This document shows positions 32,401 to 39,371 of a DNA stretch of 64,000 nucleotides, one piece after another. Numbering within the stretch: position 1 is the stretch's first letter; each line of letters starts with the position of its first letter. The DNA is from Rubritalea squalenifaciens DSM 18772. Its GTDB lineage: Bacteria; Verrucomicrobiota; Verrucomicrobiia; Verrucomicrobiales; Akkermansiaceae. The stretch covers positions 473,091 to 537,090 of the forward strand of contig NZ_FQYR01000002.1 of NCBI RefSeq assembly GCF_900141815.1. Direction: 5' to 3'. A program made the translations under genes and the position numbers. A model generated the notes under the pieces. That model made no database searches, had not been told where the DNA came from, and saw only the letters and a list, made by a program, of their open reading frames with translations.

Positions 32401-35400
32401 CGACGTATCTTGGAGAAGGGACTGAATCCAAAGTCTTCGCATACGGACAAGACCTCGTCCTAAAAATACCCCGACCTTCCGGCGCACTTGCCTACTCCAG
32501 AGACGGCAAAATAACTCGTTCGGCAGATCCCAAAGTATGGGAACTTAAGGCCCGGTCTATCAATCTCCTTGGGGGTATGCCCTCCTCAGTTATTAACATA
32601 GACGGCCAGCCGGTAATACTTCAGGATAGAGGTCTCACCCCGGTCACTGAGGAAGAGCTGCAAGGAGTACGTCTCCCTTTCAATATCACTCCTCAGGATG
32701 GCCTCATCTATCGCCTAGAGTTTGACGACCAGATCTATCTTGTTTCTGATCTAGCTGCGCACAATTTCGTCAAGGATTCAAAGGGGAATATCCGTCTTGT
32801 TGACCTTGTTATTGGTGAGGTTGCCCCTGACGCCTCATTCTATGGTGATATTTCTGACTCATCGTTTTCACTTGGTCATGTGTCCAAGACTGATCAGTCC
32901 TTAAGCAAGTTCCTGCGTGAGGGAGATATAGGCCCCCTCCATGCTGACATCCAGAGGCCAATAACTCAGGATCGGAAAGGCGCTGAACAGCTAGACGCGA
33001 AGGCCGAGGGGGCGGCTACATTCTCCTTGGACCTGAAGACACTTCCAGATCGTATAGAGCGCGCTGCTAAGACTCCGTCAATTCATCTAACAATCGATAC
33101 TGGGGGTGATAAAAAGCTGCTACGTAGTGAAGCCGCCGAAAAGGCCAAGCAAGTGCTTCTCAAAGGCGTGAAGAACGAGCACGCCGGAATCGAGGTGTTT
33201 GCTAACAACAAGTCATTCAAGCATACGAAAGACCATGCTGGAAGTCACCGCAGGATTGCCATCTTAGGTGAGATCGAGCAGGTGATCAAGGGGGCCACGT
33301 GGCTTGTGGCCGCAGATCCAGATCAGCGGAAGGAAGAGCAAAGATTACAGGAGTACACTAACCATCATTTGGCCCATCCTGTGACTATCAACGGCAGCCC
33401 GTATGTGGCCTGGATTACTGTTCAGAAGAGCCACAATGGAAGGAATCTTTACAACATTCAAGACATCGAGTTGCTGGAAACAAAGGTGTCGCCAAAAGAG
33501 GCAGAGGTAGAGTTGAACAAACCAACGCCCCTATCCAGTGATGACATATCTACTGTCATCCGTGAACGACTGAAAGTCAAGGAGCTACTCCAAAGTGAGG
33601 ATGTGTCATTATCCATAGGTCGCGCCTCCCAACTGGATGAACGTGCAGACAGCCTGGATGTAGAAGCGAATGAGCGCTCTCTCGCCGAGGAAACCTTTGA
33701 CTATAATGCTGTTCCGTCGTTCAGCGTTGACATTTCACACTTAAATAAATCACCATTAGAATACAGCTATGAGCCAGAAGCCAACATCCCCCAACGAGTC
33801 CAAGAAATCCTTGGACAAGAAAGAGCAATCTCCGTCTATCCGGAGGTTTTACGGGATTCCCTCAGACAGTTCGAAGCAGCTACGGGAACGTCTATTAGGT
33901 TCTTCCAGCCAGAAGAAGGACAACTAATCACAGCCTTCACCACCCGATCTCTTCCTGACACCATCTTTATAAACTCTAGGGCAAACACTTCCCTAGCTTA
34001 TTTGATTGGTCACGAGTGGACGCACGTTGCACAGAAGGATTCAGCTATTGCAGAAGATCTTCGCAAGCTTATTGAAACCTATACCTCTGATAGAGAAAGA
34101 AGAATACTCTGGGAGTATATTCTGCATCTCAACCCATACACAGAGGCTGAGCGGCTCAATGAAATTGAAGCTCACATCTTTGGCGACATTATTAGCAACA
34201 CTAATGATTTTGGGATAGATGCACTTTCTCAGAGTCAGGAGCTGCGCGAAAAAGGTCTAAAGCTGTATCACGATGCAACTGCTCTAAACCCGGATGCCCA
34301 TGCGGGAGTGAGCGATTCTGAGCTCGCCTCATTCTCTATTGGTAAAACGACAAATCTAGAATATGATGAAAAACATGAACGAACCCGAGAAGAAGAAAAT
34401 GCCGATACCTCCGGAAGTGCTGCGCGAACAGCGCTTGAAAGGCTGGAGAGATGGTTTGTCGATGACCCTGGAAGAGAAGGTGGCGCAAATGCGGCGCAAC
34501 GGATCGATTCCGAGACCGAATCGCTTCTTGCGTGGGCGAGAGGAGAAGGGCTCCTCATCCGACCAGACAGCTGGGTAGCAAATGTCAAGGAATGGACTGA
34601 ACTCGAAGGTGCCAGCGAGCATGAAGTCTATATTTTACCTAATGGCGAACGTGTTATAAAGTCCACCATCCCTCCGAACTTCGGAGCGAGAGGCGTGGTG
34701 CTAGATTATGTGAGGAACCAGATGGCGGCTAACCGCTTGTTTGGTGATAATATCCGTCTGGAAGGCATACTGGATATAGACGGTACCTCTATTGTCATTT
34801 CCCAGCCTTACGTGAAGGGCGTCAGCCCTACCGAGGCGGAGGTAGCAGAGTGGTTTGAGTCCCAGGGCTATGAAAAGGCGGGCTACAACCGCTGGAAGCA
34901 CCCAGAGACAGGTGCCGATGTAGCCGATGCCCATACAGGCAACCTGATCAAGACGAAGGACGGAGACATCGTGCCTATCGACCTTCAGATCTTGAAGGAA
35001 CCGAAGATGGATGGAGGCAGTGGTGCCAATAGATCCAGTAACTTCACGGGAAACGAGGGGATCGGACTGGATGCGAATAGCTCCAGTGGATCTATTGGAA
35101 ATGGAGAAATCATCAGCGATGATCCGTCTTTCTCCATCGCGTCTAACATGTCTAACAAGTTAGACGGGGTCGTTGAGATTGATGATGTTGCGTTGGGCGA
35201 GACGCTCTCCAAGCCAACTAGCTTCAAGAGGATAATGGATCAGGCAAATAACCCGGATAACAAGAGAAGGGTGGAGGTTATCTATGTCCACCGGTCGTTC
35301 GCGAAAGCCTTTGAGGGGATTGTCGAACGTTATCTGGAAGAGGGAAGGATGGTGCCACTGGATGTTGCCGTGGAAGCACACCTTGGTGCCCAGGAAACGC

Positions 35401-37175
35401 TTTTCGAGATCTATGATGATCTAGTAGAGAATGGAGGATACATGACGATTGTATCCAACGACGGAGACTTTGGTGATCTTCAAGCGATTAAGAAGATGAG
35501 TATTGAAGAACTAAACGATAAAAGGTATACAAAAATATATGGAAAGGAAATTCAAAAAGATTCCTCCCGCGACAGCGGGCGACGCGATCATAGAGAATCT
35601 CAAGAAAAATATCATGCGCAAAATGAGCTTGCAGAACAAGGACGCGCAATCCTCCGACAAGCCCAAGAAGAAGGAAAAATAGACCAGGCTACCTATGAAG
35701 CCCTTTTAGGGAGCTACTCTAATGTGGGCGGTGGACTAGATGCTAACAGATCCAGTAACTTCATAGGTAATGAGGGAAGTGGCCTGGATGCCAGTAGCTC
35801 TACTGGAGATGGGGGAATCATCAGCGATGATCCGTCTTTCTCCATCGGACCTGGCAAATCCAAGGGGAGTGCGGATAGCTCCAAGGAGAAGGCCGGAAAA
35901 GAGCCTTCCAAGCGGAAGAAAAAGGTAGCCCAGCGGGAGAGGGAGGAAGAGTTAAGAAAGGTGAAGCGGAGGGGCGACCGGATCGGGTTCATACGTGATA
36001 ATTATTCCGACATTCCGCTTGGAGATCGTGACGAACAGAAAAACCGCAAGGAAGAGATTGGGAAGTACATCGAGGATAGACATCGCGGTACCAAGGTGGT
36101 GCTAGATGATGCTTATTTCACCGTGGATGAGGCCGTGAAGAAGGGGCTCGTCAGCATGGACAAGGCGATAGCGAAGATGATGTCTGTCATCCCTGGGGCG
36201 AAGGATGCGGCGGCACACGACAACGTGTACGTAAATGGTACGCTCCAATGGGAGGAGGACGGGAGAAGGTGCATCCAAACTCTCTACAAGGGGGGGGATG
36301 TAGGTGAGATGTTCGATATGATGTCGAAGAGTTACCTGCAGTTCATCGCAAAAAACGGGCTTGGCTACGATTATTTCAGGGAGCAGCTGAAGAACTACCA
36401 GAAGGATACGGGCGAAGTGCTTTTCAAAGATCTGGAAAACATCTCCGAGCAGGATGTGGACATGGCCTTTGCCAAGCTGGCGCGCGCCCATCTTTCTAAC
36501 AAGGGGGAGAGGGCTCACCCGCTCTTTGCCAAGTACAAGCATGTGCGCCGGATCATTGAGTACTTTGGCGAGTTCTTCAACCATGTGCGGGAGACTGCGC
36601 AGAACCTGATCAAGCTGAAAAAGGCCGGGAAGCTGGACAAGGAGTTAGAAACGCACCTGGACAAGGCGACGGGGATCAAGGAAGTGGACTTTGCCAAGGA
36701 GAGGGAGCGCCATACTCCGCCCCGGGCTTCGCACTCCGAGAAGCCGAAGACCAAGCAGGAGGACAGTGGTGCGGTTGACGATCTGGAGCTGGTGTACCGT
36801 GAGCTACCCAAGAATCTGCAGAAGCATTTCAAGAAGTTCGTCAAGCAGGTGATCCATAATCCCGAGGCCAAGGCTGTGGTGCTGGGGCACTACCAGTGGG
36901 GCGGTAAGAGCTACGAGAAGGCTGCCCGCCAGAGGGGAGCAGTCTATTACTGGAACCGCATGACCAGTGGTCTATCAGAGGCGGACATGTGGGAGGTGAA
37001 CAAGGCGGTGATAGACTGGTGTGTAGCGAACGGGAAACAGATCTTCTTCACGCACGATCCGATGGATCCGAAGCATTACAGTGCTTATGCGAGGGAATTG
37101 AAGCATTTGGATAAAAAGCATAAGTATAAAAAGTTCCGTAAGCTCAATGAATGGACATGGGAGACCCACAAATAG
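29433..37175 (+). CDS. Giant polyvalent internal virion protein with effector modules
   Basis: A 2580-residue protein in one frame. N-terminal about 600 residues are helical with a hydrophobic stretch (about 365-390), as in ejection proteins. Then: zincin-like HEDAH (770-774); kinase-like fold 1 (about 985-1140, DLAAHN at 1106-1111, LVD ending 1124); LPD3/BECR-like domain (about 1215-1355); zincin HEWTH (1527-1531) with possible ligand E1577 or E1579; kinase-like fold 2 (about 1726-1853, DAH...N at 1832-1837, PID); a zeta-toxin-like fragment lacking a P-loop (about 1909-2036); and a toxin-like tip (about 2463-2580). Linkers carry F-S-I/L/V motifs. The tip is duplicated downstream at 38979. 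Domain names are by eye; the polyvalent-protein class and its injection with phage DNA are established knowledge. Confidence 0.75.
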   Translation: MAITQTLDGTALTSRTDEVQLDLGEVPNNLQQDMMRKAQEAKQQFQQSVMEWKRENHDLIQGGVLEFDGFRPELKPEVRQRTLIRKYLDVEHDYQPEDSLTYDINRDAVADRLFDGRGKGSDEAFFGELKTYYAGRKKKQDNMQYVTSNAFNDMLRGGVGMSESTQAWMDAQEDSEEYGKRYREARKVFNDKLQSELGTFGRNMVRDVFKAFEAGDEDDGAMAAVNLNFAKMSAEERDKAARYIGYLAKNLPKEERDGFLDYVAKSWRGVEGTGRGLMNYLDRGASIHADLAPMPPRQSRLGTVYQSFDKHLEDEKNFKERLANEVAKNDFYELIRSTYENEYDPVSFYLEDKTVLGAIERGTHAMPGVISTSAVAMVPYVGVHAMAGIMYEDTKKDFTRRLFENGVNLEEAAAAAEGWAALATVPAALLERAGAKGLKGKLPFLDKWTTQAMSKISANAGTKLAVRGGFGTVQETGIELTQQLINELTVDLAHAYDERFPDIQWSGPGGVVDGYAYTILETAVSVAPLSMGASGALSKSQRGEIFAKATDLELKAFGAKQADIDRYNKAKGTLGEEGALDILTDNRDANSEEAKEASEQLRDQINESRRLFEDAVKARVMPNIMVNKDGFTVTDKETGDVVGTVKTREEALEMALDHVDLKGELSKDRIDYYSSLIEGAEYTLENDNEARETGVQVRLDNFVTEAEAMLENAKDAAQVMKQLQYMEKLGRGNSDMTSVVLGQSVTEFEGKQRKTINKINGGASILTVFHEDAHGWYREALATGRITKDEVKEFFQMLDKALAGKNVERGVNKGGELRFLPAEGKITDTMLDEAVAEFFEVDVLRTRKGKPDSLAAAISRNLSAIARMNGAGAKFKAFVDAMREFYELALRRVAVIRKGIRDGVISEADIDAFRAAIQGTTEQGQSEADMVDGDNPFSIDSNPFYNLYTNQIHEKHRQIIQERGAQQGTRTSQEEQVLATRAEAGGRPLPTYLGEGTESKVFAYGQDLVLKIPRPSGALAYSRDGKITRSADPKVWELKARSINLLGGMPSSVINIDGQPVILQDRGLTPVTEEELQGVRLPFNITPQDGLIYRLEFDDQIYLVSDLAAHNFVKDSKGNIRLVDLVIGEVAPDASFYGDISDSSFSLGHVSKTDQSLSKFLREGDIGPLHADIQRPITQDRKGAEQLDAKAEGAATFSLDLKTLPDRIERAAKTPSIHLTIDTGGDKKLLRSEAAEKAKQVLLKGVKNEHAGIEVFANNKSFKHTKDHAGSHRRIAILGEIEQVIKGATWLVAADPDQRKEEQRLQEYTNHHLAHPVTINGSPYVAWITVQKSHNGRNLYNIQDIELLETKVSPKEAEVELNKPTPLSSDDISTVIRERLKVKELLQSEDVSLSIGRASQLDERADSLDVEANERSLAEETFDYNAVPSFSVDISHLNKSPLEYSYEPEANIPQRVQEILGQERAISVYPEVLRDSLRQFEAATGTSIRFFQPEEGQLITAFTTRSLPDTIFINSRANTSLAYLIGHEWTHVAQKDSAIAEDLRKLIETYTSDRERRILWEYILHLNPYTEAERLNEIEAHIFGDIISNTNDFGIDALSQSQELREKGLKLYHDATALNPDAHAGVSDSELASFSIGKTTNLEYDEKHERTREEENADTSGSAARTALERLERWFVDDPGREGGANAAQRIDSETESLLAWARGEGLLIRPDSWVANVKEWTELEGASEHEVYILPNGERVIKSTIPPNFGARGVVLDYVRNQMAANRLFGDNIRLEGILDIDGTSIVISQPYVKGVSPTEAEVAEWFESQGYEKAGYNRWKHPETGADVADAHTGNLIKTKDGDIVPIDLQILKEPKMDGGSGANRSSNFTGNEGIGLDANSSSGSIGNGEIISDDPSFSIASNMSNKLDGVVEIDDVALGETLSKPTSFKRIMDQANNPDNKRRVEVIYVHRSFAKAFEGIVERYLEEGRMVPLDVAVEAHLGAQETLFEIYDDLVENGGYMTIVSNDGDFGDLQAIKKMSIEELNDKRYTKIYGKEIQKDSSRDSGRRDHRESQEKYHAQNELAEQGRAILRQAQEEGKIDQATYEALLGSYSNVGGGLDANRSSNFIGNEGSGLDASSSTGDGGIISDDPSFSIGPGKSKGSADSSKEKAGKEPSKRKKKVAQREREEELRKVKRRGDRIGFIRDNYSDIPLGDRDEQKNRKEEIGKYIEDRHRGTKVVLDDAYFTVDEAVKKGLVSMDKAIAKMMSVIPGAKDAAAHDNVYVNGTLQWEEDGRRCIQTLYKGGDVGEMFDMMSKSYLQFIAKNGLGYDYFREQLKNYQKDTGEVLFKDLENISEQDVDMAFAKLARAHLSNKGERAHPLFAKYKHVRRIIEYFGEFFNHVRETAQNLIKLKKAGKLDKELETHLDKATGIKEVDFAKERERHTPPRASHSEKPKTKQEDSGAVDDLELVYRELPKNLQKHFKKFVKQVIHNPEAKAVVLGHYQWGGKSYEKAARQRGAVYYWNRMTSGLSEADMWEVNKAVIDWCVANGKQIFFTHDPMDPKHYSAYARELKHLDKKHKYKKFRKLNEWTWETHK
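32290..32463 (+). other. +1-frame ORF nested in the giant gene, 1
   Basis: A 57-codon frame (MKNTVKSFKSEEHNRELAQA...) beginning 49 bases after an F-S-I linker codon and ending just inside kinase-like module 1. It is hydrophilic, basic and helical. It is preceded by an A/T-rich segment (TTTTATAATTTATATACC) unusual for the surrounding GC-rich gene. Looks like a former separate gene start. Translation today is unproven. Confidence 0.35.
33769..33927 (+). other. +1-frame ORF nested in the giant gene, 2
   Basis: A 52-codon frame (MSQKPTSPNESKKSLDKKEQ...) that begins exactly 49 bases after the F-S-V linker codon at 33720 and ends at the beginning of the second zincin module. Lys/Ser-rich and hydrophilic. 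The region before the ATG is A/T-rich (CTTAAATAAATCACCATTAG). Same frame relation to the giant gene as the other nested ORFs. Confidence 0.35.
34363..34578 (+). other. +1-frame ORF nested in the giant gene, 3
   Basis: A 71-codon frame; the internal ATG at 34375 begins MNEPEKKK, encoded by DNA nearly identical to the start of the free-standing gene at 41053 (ATGAACGAACCxGAGAAGAA). It ends just before kinase-like module 2 and follows an F-S-I linker. In the giant frame the same DNA encodes an unstructured charged stretch. Confidence 0.45.
35016..35137 (+). repeat. Coding linker repeat in the giant gene, copy 1
   Basis: Encodes a Ser/Asn/Gly linker (NRSSNFTGNEGIGLDANSS ... IISDDPSFSI). The copy at 35727-35847 encodes NRSSNFIGNEGSGLDASSS ... 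IISDDPSFSI. The ends AGATCCAGTAACTTCA and ATCATCAGCGATGATCCGTC are identical at DNA level. The two copies bracket the zeta-like module. Confidence 0.8.
35539..35682 (+). other. +1-frame ORF nested in the giant gene, 4
   Basis: A 47-codon frame (MERKFKKIPPATAGDAIIEN...) clearly homologous to the second half of the free-standing protein at 41053 (ERKFKKIPQGRAGKAIMENL...), with the same amino-acid frame. The giant protein reads this DNA in a different frame as a Gln/Arg/Glu-rich spacer. AAAAGG lies 13 bases before the ATG. It follows the zeta-like module and precedes linker copy 2. Confidence 0.5.
35727..35847 (+). repeat. Coding linker repeat in the giant gene, copy 2
   Basis: Second copy of the linker at 35016, with identical flanks and a few internal changes. 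It joins the zeta-like module to the basic region before the C-terminal toxin-like part. Confidence 0.8.
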
Positions 37176-37211
37176 ATTGAACTAACGATAAGACTATTCA
37201 ATCTGGTAGTG

Positions 37212-38900
37212 ATGCGTGAAGAGGGGAAACAAGATGGGAGCGGGCAGCGAAGCGAAGAGAATCTGCTGCCGGTCTATTTCCGGCGTGATTCTTTTAGGTT
37301 GAATAACCTGGAAGATAAACAGCGTCAGCAAGCGTGGTCGGAATTCCTTGACGAATGGCGCGAAGGTCTGAGAGGAGCATTCCGTTACCTCCACGACCTT
37401 TATGCGGCCGAAGGGGGACAAGACGCTCTTGCTACGCAGGAGAGTACGGACTATGGTGCCTGGTACACGGAAGTGACCTATATGTTTTATCCGGGGGACG
37501 GCCGGAAGGCGCTGAAGTCCGGACTGATCGATTACCTCAAGCTGCTGTACTGCGAGCAAGTGGAGGAGTGCAGCGGCATCCCCTGGGAGACGCTGAACTT
37601 TCAATTCAAGGTGGGCCGTGAGCCGCTGGAGGAGGAAGTGTACATCATCGATTACAAGAGCGACTTCCATGCCTATCACCAGGCCTTCGATGAGGAGGAT
37701 ATCCAGGAGGTGCGGGTCTATGACAACAGCGGTAACCCGCGGGTGAAAGAGCGCTTCGTGCCGAAGGAGGGCTGGGAAAACGTGCGGCTGCGCAAGCATA
37801 CTCTGCACGAGAAGAAGTTCCGCCGCATGGACCTGTGCTGGGCCACGCGGGAGCTGGAGCTGGAGCTGCTGAAACGTTTCTCTGGAGACGGGCTGCAGGA
37901 GATCATCATTCACGGGGTGCTGGATGAGAGCGAGGCCTGTCAGGACAGCTACCGGGTCAGCCTTTATTATTTCCAGGAGGACATCGGCAGGGCAGAGCTT
38001 TCCGGACTGACCTACACGATCAAGGAGTGCGTGTACCGGGGGCTGGAGAAGCTGGGCAAGGGAGAGCGGGAGGAGATCCGGCTGATCTTTGAAGAGCTGC
38101 CGCTGGAGCACATGTGCTTCAAGCGCTACGAGGGCGCCTACCGCCGCTACACCCTCGTGGCGGAGGGTGAGGGCGACAAGCATCCGGCTCTCTATCAGCA
38201 GGAGAACCCGCCAGCCCGGGTGCGGGAGGTGTATACCCCGCCCGCAGGCATTCATGCCGAGGAAGAGGACAGGCAGGTGATGTACAGGATGGAGATTCTA
38301 CGCGAGGCCCTCTATGGCGGACTGGAGCAGCTGGAGGTGGATGTGCTGGACTTGTTCCGCGAGGTGGGGCTGCAGGAAGTTATTCTGGAAGGGATCTGGG
38401 GAGACGGGAAAGATTGTCCTAACAGATACCATGGTCGCCTCTACTACTTTGCGCAGGATATCGAGGCGGCGGAACGCAGTGGTCTAACAGGTGAAGTGCA
38501 GCAGCTCATCCGCGAGGGTCTGGAGGAAATGGGCAAGGGCCCGGTGGGTGAGCTGGAGGTGAGCTTCAGCGTGGAGGCTATCGAGGATCTGCGCTACCGC
38601 CCCGCGGCGGCACGCTATGGTCGCTATGTGTTAGATCCCGAAGGGGAGGTTCTGGCGCACCCCGTGCTGCTGCTGGACAATCCCATCAGGGTCAGTGGTG
38701 GCGGTGCTGATAGAAGATCGCATTCTGAGTCCGCGGATGTGGACAGGGATTCCCCGGTGCTCAGCCCGCAAGACCTCATGAGCACCGACGAGATGCACTA
38801 CCTGAGGGAAGACATCCAGCGAGCCGCCCAAAAATTCCGCCAGCTGAGGGAAAATGCGAAAAGTAAATCCCACTTCCGTACCGACATAAACGGCGGCTAG
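37212..38900 (+). CDS. Candidate immunity or partner protein of the toxin tip, copy 1
   Basis: A 562-residue soluble protein (ATG 37212; GTG 37209 possible), very acidic, 36 bases downstream of the giant gene. It contains three related units, each a strand, helix, strand pattern ending in a Tyr/Leu-rich strand. The two best are LQEIIIHGVLDES...YRVSLYYFQEDI (about 226-345) and LQEVILEGIWGDG...YHGRLYYFAQDI (about 391-490). A degenerate first unit includes TEVTYMFYPGDGRKALKSGL (about 86-150). A polar linker and helical tail follow. No known family recognised. Position immediately after a C-terminal toxin tip, and duplication with that tip, argue for immunity. A phage structural role remains possible, because 562 residues is long for an immunity protein. 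Confidence 0.6.
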   Translation: MREEGKQDGSGQRSEENLLPVYFRRDSFRLNNLEDKQRQQAWSEFLDEWREGLRGAFRYLHDLYAAEGGQDALATQESTDYGAWYTEVTYMFYPGDGRKALKSGLIDYLKLLYCEQVEECSGIPWETLNFQFKVGREPLEEEVYIIDYKSDFHAYHQAFDEEDIQEVRVYDNSGNPRVKERFVPKEGWENVRLRKHTLHEKKFRRMDLCWATRELELELLKRFSGDGLQEIIIHGVLDESEACQDSYRVSLYYFQEDIGRAELSGLTYTIKECVYRGLEKLGKGEREEIRLIFEELPLEHMCFKRYEGAYRRYTLVAEGEGDKHPALYQQENPPARVREVYTPPAGIHAEEEDRQVMYRMEILREALYGGLEQLEVDVLDLFREVGLQEVILEGIWGDGKDCPNRYHGRLYYFAQDIEAAERSGLTGEVQQLIREGLEEMGKGPVGELEVSFSVEAIEDLRYRPAAARYGRYVLDPEGEVLAHPVLLLDNPIRVSGGGADRRSHSESADVDRDSPVLSPQDLMSTDEMHYLREDIQRAAQKFRQLRENAKSKSHFRTDINGG

Positions 38901-38978
38901 TGCAGATAAGACGCCCGGTGTCGTTTCCTGGTTCATCCTCCCATGATTAAGGAAAGGGACTGAAATAGCCTCTATCCA

Positions 38979-39335
38979 GTGAATGATGAAGGCTCTATCG
39001 ATGCCTTCCGCAATCCCGAGGCCAAGGCCATGATGCTGGGGCACTACCAGTGGGACGGCAAGAGCTACGAGAAGGCTGCCAGCCACAAGGGGGCAAGCTA
39101 CTACAAGGTGGAGGAATGGAACCGCATGACCAGTGGTCTAACGGAGTCTGAAATATGGGAGCTGAACAAGGCGGTGCTGGACTGGTGCCGAAAGAACGGA
39201 AAACAGATCCTCTTCTCGCACGACCCGATGAATCCGAAGCGTTACAGTTATTTTGCGAGGGAGGTGGCGCATTTGGAAGGTAAGGGGTATCAATTCCGTA
39301 AGCTCAATGAATGGACATGGGAGACCCACAAATAG
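38979..39335 (+). CDS. Orphan toxin-tip module
   Basis: A 118-residue ORF, homologous to the last about 118 residues of the giant protein: NPEAKAMMLGHYQWDGKSYE and the terminal FRKLNEWTWETHK are shared, overall about 65% identical by eye. It lacks everything upstream of the tip and has no clear ribosome site, as in orphan cassettes of contact-dependent inhibition and Rhs loci, which become expressed only after recombining onto the main gene. It could also be translated from ATG 38979. The tip contains a conserved WNRMTSGL and N-K-A-V-x-D-W-C core; the enzymatic activity is not recognised. Confidence 0.7.
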   Translation: MNDEGSIDAFRNPEAKAMMLGHYQWDGKSYEKAASHKGASYYKVEEWNRMTSGLTESEIWELNKAVLDWCRKNGKQILFSHDPMNPKRYSYFAREVAHLEGKGYQFRKLNEWTWETHK

Positions 39336-39371
39336 ATTGAACTAACGATAAGGTTATTCAATCTGGTTGTG

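Noticed and set aside
37194-38255. 353-codon minus-strand frame and its twin at 39498-40415
   Set aside because: Antisense shadows of the duplicated 562-residue genes; leucine/histidine-rich composition is typical of shadow frames in GC-rich DNA.
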